Source of the DNA: Bacteroidales bacterium
GTDB taxonomy: Bacteria > Bacteroidota > Bacteroidia > Bacteroidales > WRLA01
Reading direction: 5' to 3'
DNA: 38,138 nucleotides
Assembly (NCBI GenBank): GCA_031254805.1
Contig: JAIRTP010000107.1
Span: forward strand, 1-38,138
Below the pieces are notes generated by a model, which saw nothing but the letters and a program-made list of their open reading frames with translations, was not told the DNA's origin and ran no database searches. Of this stretch, positions 17,405 through 24,701 are shown piece by piece. How positions within the stretch are numbered: position 1 is the stretch's first letter; the number at the start of each line of letters is the position of its first letter. Both the position numbers and the translations under genes were made by a program.

Positions 17405-18223
17405 TTACTCTTTCCAAGCCTTTACAATCAAACCTGTTCCCGTCTTATGTTGGGAAGTTGCGTCAATCCAATTCAGCAACAGACACCAAGGAAAGAATAT
17501 GATATAATGAAACGGTAAAATGGTGTAAAACAATTTAGAAACATTAAGTATGGAGATCGGAAATTTCATAGAAAGGTTCCATGAAATCCGTCCGGGAATA
17601 CCGTAACTATAATGCGCTTCCGTCCTTGAAAATCCCGCTTTTTTTAATTGCTCTTGGATGGCGTCGATATTATAACCGTCGCGAACATGTTCGTCAATAA
17701 ATGAATGTTCATCTTTATCGTGTTCATGCACGTCGGAGCCGCCTTGATCCGACGGCGTAGATATGAGCAACATCCCGTTGGATTTCATCGCTCTGAAAAA
17801 ACAGGAGAAAACCTGATCATCTTCTTCAATATGTTCCATAACATCCACGGAAAGAATGAAATCGTAGCAATTTTCATCTTTCAATTCAGTAAGATCCTGC
17901 TTGAAAAAATATGCATTTTTCAATCCGGCTTCTTTGAAAAAGCTATTACAATCAAAAACTTGTTCTTCTTTTACATCGATGCCTTTAATTTGCCATGCGG
18001 GAAACTTACGAGCCAAAAAATAAGAATATTGTCCAAACCCCATTCCGGCGTCAAGAGTTTGCAATGGCGTTTTCTTGCAATTTTTAAAATTGCTTTTTAT
18101 CGCCCGTTTCACATGCCAAGTCCTTAATAAAAGGACATCTAACAATCGGTAAAATAATTTTCGTAATACCGGTTTTTTATTAAAAACACCGCCGAGTTCT
18201 CTTTTTATCGGATCATATTTCAT
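17405..18223 (-). CDS. Class I SAM-dependent methyltransferase
   Basis: This 272-residue protein carries Rossmann-fold SAM motifs. Motif I is LDAGMGFGQYS (about residues 57-67), the acidic post-I residue is in IKGIDVKEEQ, and motif IV is DFILSVDVMEHIEEDD with the adjacent methyltransf_11/23-type helix. Motif LLISTPSDQGG follows. The C-terminal 60 residues are hydrophobic (LFYTILPFHYIIFFPWCLLL, residues of about 230-250), suggesting membrane association. The substrate is unknown; lipid or glycan methylation would fit a membrane-bound tail but is inference. The start ATG lies 22 nt after the rbfA stop, so it is co-transcribed with rbfA and the permease. Confidence 0.85.
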   Translation of the reverse strand: MKYDPIKRELGGVFNKKPVLRKLFYRLLDVLLLRTWHVKRAIKSNFKNCKKTPLQTLDAGMGFGQYSYFLARKFPAWQIKGIDVKEEQVFDCNSFFKEAGLKNAYFFKQDLTELKDENCYDFILSVDVMEHIEEDDQVFSCFFRAMKSNGMLLISTPSDQGGSDVHEHDKDEHSFIDEHVRDGYNIDAIQEQLKKAGFSRTEAHYSYGIPGRISWNLSMKFPISILNVSKLFYTILPFHYIIFFPWCLLLNWIDATSQHKTGTGLIVKAWKE

Positions 18224-18244
18224 ATTCTGACTTGATTAGATATA

Positions 18245-18583
18245 TTATTGTCTGAGCAAGTTATCAATATTTTCGATGTAATCCAATGTGTCGTCCTCAA
18301 AAAAAGCTAATTCCGGCACAACGCGAAGTTGATGGCGAATGCGATTACCCAATAATAACCGTATCTCTTTATGGCTATTCTGTATCCCCTTCAACAATGC
18401 TTTTTTGTCGGCCACGGCAAAAAGGCTTAAATATATTTTTGCAATGGACAGGTCGCTGGTTACATGAACTTTCGTAACAGTAATCAACACGTTTCCATAA
18501 TTATTTCGCGCCTTTTCGGACAATATCTCTCCTAAGTCTTTCTGTAATAATCTTGCGATTTTTTGTTGTCTTTGCGATTCCAT
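18245..18583 (-). CDS. rbfA: 30S ribosome-binding factor A (RbfA)
   Basis: RbfA is a small KH-type protein that binds the 30S precursor and assists 16S rRNA maturation. The ATG at 18583 gives 112 residues starting MESQRQQKIARLLQKDL, matching the family N terminus. The core contains VTVTKVHVTSDLSIAKIYLS-like strands (here ITVTKVHVTSDLS) and a C-terminal RVVPELAFFEDDTLDY, typical of RbfA. A longer frame from 18616 would start upstream of the promoter element and is rejected. The TACCTTTG element at 18588-18595 ends only 4 nt before the ATG, so the mRNA may be leaderless. It is the first gene of the rbfA-methyltransferase-permease unit. Confidence 0.93.
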   Translation of the reverse strand: MESQRQQKIARLLQKDLGEILSEKARNNYGNVLITVTKVHVTSDLSIAKIYLSLFAVADKKALLKGIQNSHKEIRLLLGNRIRHQLRVVPELAFFEDDTLDYIENIDNLLRQ

Positions 18584-18587
18584 AGCG

Positions 18588-18595
18588 CAAAGGTA
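18588..18595 (-). promoter_or_regulatory. rbfA promoter, -7 element TACCTTTG
   Basis: TACCTTTG on the minus strand is a perfect consensus match placed 4 nt from the rbfA ATG. With the usual distance of about 5-7 nt to the start point, transcription would begin at or next to the A of ATG. Confidence 0.55.
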
Positions 18596-18600
18596 CGAAT

Positions 18601-18633
18601 AAAAGAAAAAAGCCACCCGAAAAGGATGGCTTT
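18601..18633 (-). terminator. Rho-independent terminator of the exb cluster
   Basis: On the minus strand AAAGCCATCC and GGGTGGCTTT form a stem (one mismatch) with a short TTTTC loop, followed by a T-rich tail. It lies 24 nt after the last exbD stop and directly before the rbfA promoter, separating the two units. Confidence 0.85.
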
Positions 18634-18656
18634 ATATCAGAAATCACTATTAATAG

Positions 18657-19121
18657 TTATCTTTTATCTTTTCTCTCTGCCGCCGCATAACTGATCTTAA
18701 ATGCACTGGATTTACGCAGTTCTTGTTTTACATCGACTACGACGCCCATTTTTACATCCTTATCAACTTTCAAAGCGGTAGTTAAAAGTTTTCTATCTAC
18801 TTCGTCGCGCGCTTCTCGTTCACTCGCTATAAATTCGGCGATCGAGGCGGGCGTTGCAAACTGGTCGTTCAATTGAATACGGGCTTCTGTCCCTAATTTT
18901 TTATCAAGAGGAGCTCCGATATAAATAAAACTTACCAGCGACTTTTTCTCCAATTTTTGCGCTTCGCTTGCTTGAGGCATAGACTGTTGCACTAAGATAT
19001 TACTCTCCCTCATCGATACGACCATCATGAAAAAGAATAACATCATAAATACGATATCGGGAAGAGAGGAGGTCGATAATCCGGGAACCTCTTTTTGTTC
19101 TTTTGATACAAACTTTGACAT
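18657..19121 (-). CDS. exbD: ExbD/TolR-family biopolymer transporter, second copy
   Basis: This 154-residue protein has a single N-terminal TM helix (about residues 21-42) that carries the conserved aspartate Asp22 (LPDIVFMMLFFF), expected to line the proton path. A periplasmic domain follows. With ExbB it forms a motor that uses the proton motive force to energise TonB-type or other envelope machinery. The ATG overlaps the upstream exbD stop as TAATG, and an unusually good ribosome site, AGGAGGG, lies 8 nt upstream, so expression is coupled to that gene. It ends the operon before a strong terminator. Confidence 0.9.
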   Translation of the reverse strand: MSKFVSKEQKEVPGLSTSSLPDIVFMMLFFFMMVVSMRESNILVQQSMPQASEAQKLEKKSLVSFIYIGAPLDKKLGTEARIQLNDQFATPASIAEFIASEREARDEVDRKLLTTALKVDKDVKMGVVVDVKQELRKSSAFKISYAAAERKDKR

Positions 19122-19708
19122 TAGTTATTCCCTCCTATATTTTCCGGTTCAGCTTCGGATATTGATACGGGTATGGCTTTTTGAATAGCTTCAATTTTTG
19201 CCTGATCAATCAAATCCGTAAAGCTAACGCCAAATTGTTCTTTACTTAATTCATTACGCAATTCATTAATTGCAGCTGCTAATTCATTCTGTACCTGGAG
19301 ATACATGTTATAAGAAGTTCCTCTGTCGTTTTGCAGCGAGATGATACCTCTCGACGCCATGTATGTGCCTCCTAATAAAGGAATTTCCACTTCTCTCTTT
19401 TCAGACCACTCTTCGCTGTTATTCCGATTAGAAATAAACATTTTAGTAATATCTCTTAGTTCCGAGATATCCGCCGGTTTTCCTTTTACCAGCATCATAT
19501 CAGCAGAATTGATACGTACTTCTAATAAATTACGTTTTCTAATCTCCGGAGGCGTCATAGTCGGATCCAATGGAGGAGGTAATATCCTGGTAATACCTGA
19601 ATCGACATTCATCGTTGAGGTAATAAGAAAGAAGATAAGCATGATAAATGCTATATCCGCAGTCGAAGTAGAATTAAGTTCTGGTACTTTTCTCTTTTTA
19701 TGTGCCAT
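19121..19708 (-). CDS. exbD: ExbD/TolR-family biopolymer transporter, first copy
   Basis: This 195-residue protein has an N-terminal TM helix at about residues 17-38 with conserved Asp18 (TADIAFIMLIFFL). It has a longer periplasmic part than the second copy, including the segment LEVRINSADMMLVKG. It overlaps the following exbD by one base (TAATG) and lies 19 nt after the 4-TM gene. Two different ExbD copies beside one ExbB recur in Bacteroidetes, as far as recalled, and may build a mixed complex. Confidence 0.9.
   Translation of the reverse strand: MAHKKRKVPELNSTSTADIAFIMLIFFLITSTMNVDSGITRILPPPLDPTMTPPEIRKRNLLEVRINSADMMLVKGKPADISELRDITKMFISNRNNSEEWSEKREVEIPLLGGTYMASRGIISLQNDRGTSYNMYLQVQNELAAAINELRNELSKEQFGVSFTDLIDQAKIEAIQKAIPVSISEAEPENIGGNN
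19130..19136 (-). promoter_or_regulatory. Strong Shine-Dalgarno site AGGAGGG
   Basis: AGGAGGG is centred about 11 nt before the ATG of the second exbD. Shine-Dalgarno sites are rare at the other gene starts here, so this one stands out. It lies inside the end of the preceding exbD and suits re-initiation at the TAATG overlap. Confidence 0.6.
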
Positions 19709-19727
19709 AATAACCTACGTTCCTTTC

Positions 19728-20186
19728 TTATTTTTTAATACTTCCTCTAACGCTCATGAATATAGTTGCGAGAATGATTAATCCAACTATGATATAGGTC
19801 AAATATAAGAATGAACCTACAAGCGCCGACGTACTCTCTGAAAGATTGTATTTTTCTAAGAATTGGCTTGAAAGCTCATTAGAAGATAAAGTATAGCAGA
19901 TAAACCAAAGTACTGCTATGGCAACGATTCCCAGCAAGCTTTTCAACGCTTTTTTAGGAGCGGAGACCATTTGCACAATAGGAAATATCAACATAACAAC
20001 AATGGTTATAGCTAAAGCAATATATGCTATATACATCATAGCATTTAGAGAGGTTGATGCTAAACCTTCAGGCGTAGGCTTATTGCCGATATTGCCGTCA
20101 ACCACGGTCAATATGGTAAAAAGAAGACCGGCGGCAACTAATACAATAACGGCAATTCGAGTTATTAAAATTAATTTCTTACTCAT
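19728..20186 (-). CDS. Four-helix membrane protein of the exb cluster, unknown function
   Basis: This 152-residue protein has four clear hydrophobic helices (about residues 7-27, 49-70, 82-99 and 124-146) joined by short loops, with basic ends MSKK and RGSIKK. No catalytic or binding motif is visible. It lies 24 nt after exbB and 19 nt before exbD, on the same strand, so it is probably a partner or assembly factor of the ExbB-ExbD motor. The family is not recognised beyond this position in the cluster. Confidence 0.75.
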   Translation of the reverse strand: MSKKLILITRIAVIVLVAAGLLFTILTVVDGNIGNKPTPEGLASTSLNAMMYIAYIALAITIVVMLIFPIVQMVSAPKKALKSLLGIVAIAVLWFICYTLSSNELSSQFLEKYNLSESTSALVGSFLYLTYIIVGLIILATIFMSVRGSIKK

Positions 20187-20210
20187 AGCTAAAAAATTTA
20201 GAGTTGATGA

Positions 20211-21020
20211 TTAATTTTTTGCATGGTATTCCGCCAAGATATCCATAAAAGTAATAGAGCTATCTTCCATATCGTTGACGATACTTTCTATTTTACTTAA
20301 AACAAAGTTATAGAAAACTTGTAATACCATTGCAACAATCAAACCGAATACGGTGGTCAAAAGAGCTACTTTCATACCTCCCGCAACGATAGTCGGAGAA
20401 ATATCCCCTACTCTTTCGATATTGTCAAATGCTTGAACCAGACCGATAACCGTTCCCAAGAATCCTAATGAAGGAGCTAATGCGATGAACAACGTAATCC
20501 ATGAAGTTCCTTTTTCAAGATTTCCCATCATTACGCCGCCATAGCTTGTAATAGCTTTTTCAACATCGTCAAGGTTTCCGTCATAACGATCAAGGCCTTG
20601 ATAGAAAATACCTGCAACAGGGCCGCGCGTATTCCTGCAAAGTTCTTTTGCCTCTTCCATTTCTCCTTTTCTCAACAGATCTTCGATATTGGCAAGTAAT
20701 TTTTTCGTATTGGCTTGAGACAAGCCTAAATATATCATTCTTTCAATACACAATGCCAAGCCGATAATTAAAAGAATAAGGATTGGAGCCATCCAGCCCA
20801 CGCCGCCTTCGATAAATTTTTCTTTCAAAACTTGATGAAATGCTTTATCTTCTTCCACGCCGTCAAACAAAGATGTTTGCGCTGCCGGAGCAGGCGTCGT
20901 TTCTTGAACCGTTTGTTCTACTTGAGTCGGTTGTTCTGCTTCTGGGTCTTGAGCGTTTGCAAACGATGCCCCAAACGTAAGAATTCCTGTGATCGCTAAA
21001 AGTGCAAATACTTTTTTCAT
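20211..21020 (-). CDS. exbB: ExbB/TolQ/MotA-family proton channel protein
   Basis: This is a 269-residue inner-membrane protein. A signal-like segment (residues 1-23, cleavage near ANA/QDP) is followed by a Glu/Gln/Pro-rich linker to about residue 65. Three TM helices follow, near 75-97, 175-200 and 213-240. The MotA/TolQ core is seen in FIALAPSLGFLGTVIGLVQAF, shortened here to APSLGFLGTVIGLVQAF, and GMKVALLTTVFGLIVAM. The extra N-terminal signal and linker are common in Bacteroidetes ExbB. It is the first gene of the four-gene unit. No TAnnTTTG element is found in the 90 nt before it, and tRNA-Ser lies just upstream on the same strand. Confidence 0.93.
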   Translation of the reverse strand: MKKVFALLAITGILTFGASFANAQDPEAEQPTQVEQTVQETTPAPAAQTSLFDGVEEDKAFHQVLKEKFIEGGVGWMAPILILLIIGLALCIERMIYLGLSQANTKKLLANIEDLLRKGEMEEAKELCRNTRGPVAGIFYQGLDRYDGNLDDVEKAITSYGGVMMGNLEKGTSWITLFIALAPSLGFLGTVIGLVQAFDNIERVGDISPTIVAGGMKVALLTTVFGLIVAMVLQVFYNFVLSKIESIVNDMEDSSITFMDILAEYHAKN

Positions 21021-21107
21021 AACTCTTTTTTTAATTTGGATGTTTAACTTTAATTTACTTTTTACTTCTTTTTTAAAATATGATTATATAACTATCTTAC
21101 TTAATTT

Positions 21108-21196
<89 letters not shown>

Positions 21197-21203
21197 GTTT
21201 ATT

Positions 21204-21223
21204 TGATTATCAACAGATAATCA
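21204..21223. repeat. Perfect 8-bp inverted repeat before tRNA-Ser
   Basis: Arms TGATTATC and GATAATCA are separated by a 4-nt loop and lie 8 nt upstream of the tRNA 5' end. There is no T-run on either side. It may be a processing or termination structure for ansA read-through, but the function is not clear. Confidence 0.3.
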
Positions 21224-21296
21224 TCTTTCAATGAACTCATTTTTGCAGGCGCTAATATACGCCATTTTTTTAAACGCAAAAATTAAAAAAATATTA

Positions 21297-22310
21297 TTAC
21301 TCCAAAACAGTCATTTCTCCCCTTAATGAGGCGGATAACAATTCCAACGTCTTTTCCTGATCATATTCCTGCCCTAATAAAAACATCAACTTGGTAATGC
21401 CCGATTCAGCGGTAATATCGTGTCCTCGCGCAATGCCTTCCATGTCTAAACTCGCTTTATATTTTCCATGCGATACGCCTCCCATAATACATTGAGAAAC
21501 ATTATAAAAGATAATTCCTTTTTCGATAGCTTGCTTCAATTCATCTTTAAACCAAGCTACAGTAGGAGCATTTCCGTTACCATAGGTTTGAAGTACGACG
21601 CCTTGAAGGTTTTCCATATTAAAAAAATCCCGAATCATTTTCTGCGTAATACCTGGAAAAAGCCTCAAAACATTGATATTGGCGTTGAACTTATAATGAA
21701 CTTTTAACGCTTCCTGACTACGTGGAGCAAAATACCTTTTATTATATTTGATATGTACGCCTACATTTGCTAATGAAGGATAACTTCCGGAAAGAAACGC
21801 GTCAAAATTTTCAGCGGTAAGTTTAGTCGTCCTATTTCCTCTAAACAGTTTACTGTCAAAATAGAGACATACTTCCGGTACCAATCCTTCCGATGCAATG
21901 ACAATCGAAGTGATAAAATTTTCCCTACCGTCGGTACGAAGGCTGTTGACAGGAAGTTGAGAACCGGTAATCACTACGGGTTTATTGAGATTTTCCAGCA
22001 TAAAACTCAACGCCGAAGCGGTATACGACATAGTATCTGTTCCATGCAAAACGACAAAGCCGTCGTAATCGTTATAATTTTTCTCAATAATACCGGCTAT
22101 TTCAACCCAATTTTCAAGCATAACGTCGGAACTGTCAATAATTTGTTTGGCGCTGATATAATCAATACGACTCGGATATTCTTTCAAAACAGGAATACGC
22201 TCGTAAATATTTTCAAAATCGATCGGTTCTAACTTATGCGTTTCGAGATTACTGATCATCCCGATCGTCCCCCCTGTATATATGACTAAAATGGCGTTTT
22301 TCTTATCCAT
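21297..22310 (-). CDS. ansA: Type I L-asparaginase
   Basis: This cytoplasmic enzyme hydrolyses asparagine to aspartate and ammonia. It has 337 residues, the normal type I length, with no signal peptide. The catalytic threonine motifs are VIYTGGTIGM (Thr12/Thr15) and LHGTDTMSYTASAL, followed by GSQLPVNSLRTDGRENF, typical of AnsA. It lacks the N-terminal barrel of GatD at 6839 and is therefore a separate asparaginase. A TAACTTTG element lies about 65 nt upstream of the ATG. tRNA-Ser follows about 100 nt downstream on the same strand. Confidence 0.95.
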   Translation of the reverse strand: MDKKNAILVIYTGGTIGMISNLETHKLEPIDFENIYERIPVLKEYPSRIDYISAKQIIDSSDVMLENWVEIAGIIEKNYNDYDGFVVLHGTDTMSYTASALSFMLENLNKPVVITGSQLPVNSLRTDGRENFITSIVIASEGLVPEVCLYFDSKLFRGNRTTKLTAENFDAFLSGSYPSLANVGVHIKYNKRYFAPRSQEALKVHYKFNANINVLRLFPGITQKMIRDFFNMENLQGVVLQTYGNGNAPTVAWFKDELKQAIEKGIIFYNVSQCIMGGVSHGKYKASLDMEGIARGHDITAESGITKLMFLLGQEYDQEKTLELLSASLRGEMTVLE

Positions 22311-22373
22311 TTCCTTATTTTATGAACATAGCTCATTGATTATTAATACTAATTAATATAAAATATATTCCGG

Positions 22374-22381
22374 CAAAGTTA
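22374..22381 (-). promoter_or_regulatory. ansA promoter, -7 element TAACTTTG
   Basis: TAACTTTG on the minus strand fits TAnnTTTG and lies 63 nt before the ansA ATG. It sits at the edge of the decayed transposase patch, so the insertion element may have arrived just upstream of an existing promoter. Confidence 0.5.
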
Positions 22382-22583
22382 ACTAAAATATTTCTTTGGA
22401 AACAAACGCTCATTATTTCAACTAAGGCAAACGCGTGAAATTTTTTAAGCGCCTCTAAATACCTTAAAACCGGATTCGTTTTTTTGAATGTTGAATAAAA
22501 ATATTTGTATAACCTGTCAGAAATACTTAAAATATACATTCAAAAATTTCATGTGTTTGCCCTAATGCAAGACCTCTTTCGTC

Positions 22584-23097
22584 TTATTGCTTCACAATCT
22601 TTCGCGGAACAATATATTTGTTCTCTATGCAGATTTTCTTCGTCGGACAGTTTTGTCCGGTTTCGATTTTCCTTGTCATTGTCTTCTTGAGATTGAAAAA
22701 CATGAGATAGTTTTCATGCTCTTCAATTTCGGCTTTTTCGAATGCAAACATTTCCGGAGCCTCTTTCAACAATGCTTTTTTCGGGTAATGAAAGCAGCTA
22801 TCTTTTATCAATATAGATTCTATTTCCTTGATAATTTTGCAGACGCGACTTTCTGATACTCCGTAAGTAATGCCAATGTGAAATTGGGTGCGATACTCCC
22901 TGTAGTACATCAGTAATAGGAGTTTATTTGCATTACTCAGTTTAGCTGGAGTCCTCGGTTGAGATGCTTCCTCGTTTTATACTTGGTTTCGTATACCATT
23001 TCCAACATTTGATCAAATGCTTTCCGTTTTACTCCTGTAAACGTTTGAATTGGGATGCTCTTATTTTTTTATATTGTTGTAAAACATGCTGCAAATA
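22584..23097 (-). pseudogene. IS5-type transposase remnant, frameshifted and truncated
   Basis: Reading the minus strand from an ATG at 23097, three frame segments join into a transposase N terminus. The first is YNNIKKIRASQFKRL, the second FTGVKRKAFDQMLEMVY, and the third TPAKLSNANKLLLLMYYREYR. The third continues into the helix-turn-helix FHIGITYGVSESRVCKIIKE and the phrase YPKKALLKEAPEMF. These match the HTH_Tnp_4 region of IS5-like transposases. One frameshift lies near 23042-23048 and another near 22945-22955. The DDE catalytic part cannot be recognised. Weak echoes may continue to about 22350 but overlap the ansA promoter. No intact terminal repeats or target duplication were found by eye. 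The element is inactive. Confidence 0.75.
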
Positions 23098-23213
23098 TAA
23101 TATTTTATCCAAACTATTTCCCGAAGACATCTATAAAAAACGGAACTACGTAAACGGGAAAGATTCTAACACAATGATAAGCAGGGAAGTTCTTGTGAAG
23201 AATACATATACCA

Positions 23214-23252
23214 AATAAATATGATTTTTGTCCATTAAAAATCATATTTATT
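23214..23252. repeat. Perfect 16-bp hairpin downstream of tldE, possible terminator
   Basis: Arms AATAAATATGATTTTT and AAAAATCATATTTATT are perfectly complementary and surround a 7-nt loop. The hairpin lies about 97 nt after the tldE stop on the minus strand and begins inside the stop codon of a short + strand frame. It is AT-rich and not followed by a clean T-run beyond the stem. It could be a bidirectional terminator or a remnant of a small mobile element. The rest of 23098-23348 shows no supported gene. Confidence 0.5.
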
Positions 23253-23348
23253 GGTTGAATTTAAGGATCAATAAACCCATTAGCAGCTAAATCTTTTTTA
23301 GCTCCGGGCGATTATTAAGATCTGCTCTGAAGAAATATTGGATATCTA

Positions 23349-24668
23349 TTACACTCCGCTAAAATTGACTTCGGCAAATGTTAATGAAGGAATACGATAA
23401 GACGAACTCAACCTCGGATCGTTGCCCGCTTCTATCAAGTTCTTCCATAGATCTATCAAATTTCCGGTAATATTCATTTCGTTAATTGCTTGCGCCATAA
23501 CGCCGTTCTCTATTAAGAACCCTTCGACTCCATAGGAAAAATTTCCTGTTGAGCTATTTTGATTTCCTCCATTAAATCCGGTTATCAAAATGGCTTTTTG
23601 TTGCGACTGTATCAGTTGCTCCAGATTCTTATTTCCTAATTCAAATATTAAAGTCGACGGACCGCTAATAGTTTGCGGCATATTCAATTTCTTGGCATTA
23701 TAAGTGTCTAAAAAGAAAGTATTTAAAGCGCCTTTTTCAAATATGGTTCTCTTTTTTGTGGCGACGCCTTCATAGTCGTAATAACGCGCTCCGGAAGTTT
23801 TTATCAAATGCGGGTCGTCAATCAACGTCAATTTATCCGAGCCGACTTTTTCCCCCATTTTGTCCATCAAGAAGGAGTTTTTTTGTTGAATAGAGCTACC
23901 GTACAAAGCGGAAAGCATAGGAGAGAGTAGACGAGAAGCATTCAGATAATCTACGACCATGTTATATTTTCCGGAAGCGACCTTTTTTTGTCCTAATTTT
24001 CTCAAACAACGCTCAAAAGCCTTTTTCCCCAAGCCTGATTTTTTTAACTCGTTGAAATATAGCGAACTTTCCCACCATCCTTCCGAAGGACGCGCATCGC
24101 CTTCGCCTTTCATAGAGATTCCGGCGCTGACGCTGAACCATGTAGAAGATTTTTCCGCTTCAAAACCGTTACTTTGAATCATATAACCAACGCTATCGCC
24201 GTCGGAAAATCCTCCGTTGACAGAGACGATCCGGTCGTCGCTGTTATACACCTCCTCCACATTAGATTTTGCGATTTGCAACTTCTCGTCGGGAGATATA
24301 TTATTAATGTTTTTGTCGTAAAGTTGAAGATCATGGCCGCCTCCTTGATAACATAGCGAAATATCGGGCAACATCCTGTATTCGTCTTTTTCCAAAAAAC
24401 GCGTAGCGGCGATACCTTGTGTGATAAATTTTTCGATTTCCTCCTTTTTAAGCCGGTTTGTACTGTATTGGCCATAACGCCCGTCGACAAACAATTCAAT
24501 ATTCATGGAACTTTCAGACGCTTGTTGTAATTTTTCCAACAGAAGGTCTCTATAATTAAAAGAGCTGCTTGTTCCTGAATAAATGGAAACGCGACATGCT
24601 TGACATCCGTTTTGCAATGCATATTGCATGGCTCCTTGCGCTAATTCTTTATGCTGATTTGTTATCAT
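23349..24668 (-). CDS. pmbA: TldE/PmbA-family metalloprotease subunit
   Basis: This is a 439-residue member of the TldD/TldE (PmbA) family. TldE lacks the zinc motif and pairs with TldD to form a protease that degrades unfolded peptides and, in some species, matures peptide antibiotics. Family features are the N-terminal RVSIYSGTSSSFNYRD strand-turn, the central GKYNMVVDYLNASRLL and the C-terminal NQNSSTGNFSYGVEGFLIENG. No HExxxH is present, as expected. There is no signal peptide, unlike the TldD beside it. It begins 33 nt after the tldD stop. The ATG start fits the family length. Confidence 0.9.
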   Translation of the reverse strand: MITNQHKELAQGAMQYALQNGCQACRVSIYSGTSSSFNYRDLLLEKLQQASESSMNIELFVDGRYGQYSTNRLKKEEIEKFITQGIAATRFLEKDEYRMLPDISLCYQGGGHDLQLYDKNINNISPDEKLQIAKSNVEEVYNSDDRIVSVNGGFSDGDSVGYMIQSNGFEAEKSSTWFSVSAGISMKGEGDARPSEGWWESSLYFNELKKSGLGKKAFERCLRKLGQKKVASGKYNMVVDYLNASRLLSPMLSALYGSSIQQKNSFLMDKMGEKVGSDKLTLIDDPHLIKTSGARYYDYEGVATKKRTIFEKGALNTFFLDTYNAKKLNMPQTISGPSTLIFELGNKNLEQLIQSQQKAILITGFNGGNQNSSTGNFSYGVEGFLIENGVMAQAINEMNITGNLIDLWKNLIEAGNDPRLSSSYRIPSLTFAEVNFSGV

Positions 24669-24701
24669 ATTTTATTCAAAATCAAATTTTACAATAATAT
24701 T

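Noticed and set aside
22333-22539. Minus frame upstream of ansA with a weak echo of an IS5 transposase C terminus
   Set aside because: The phrase LVNFAGIYF resembles the family only loosely, and the same bases form the ansA TAACTTTG promoter. The transposase call was therefore ended at 22584.
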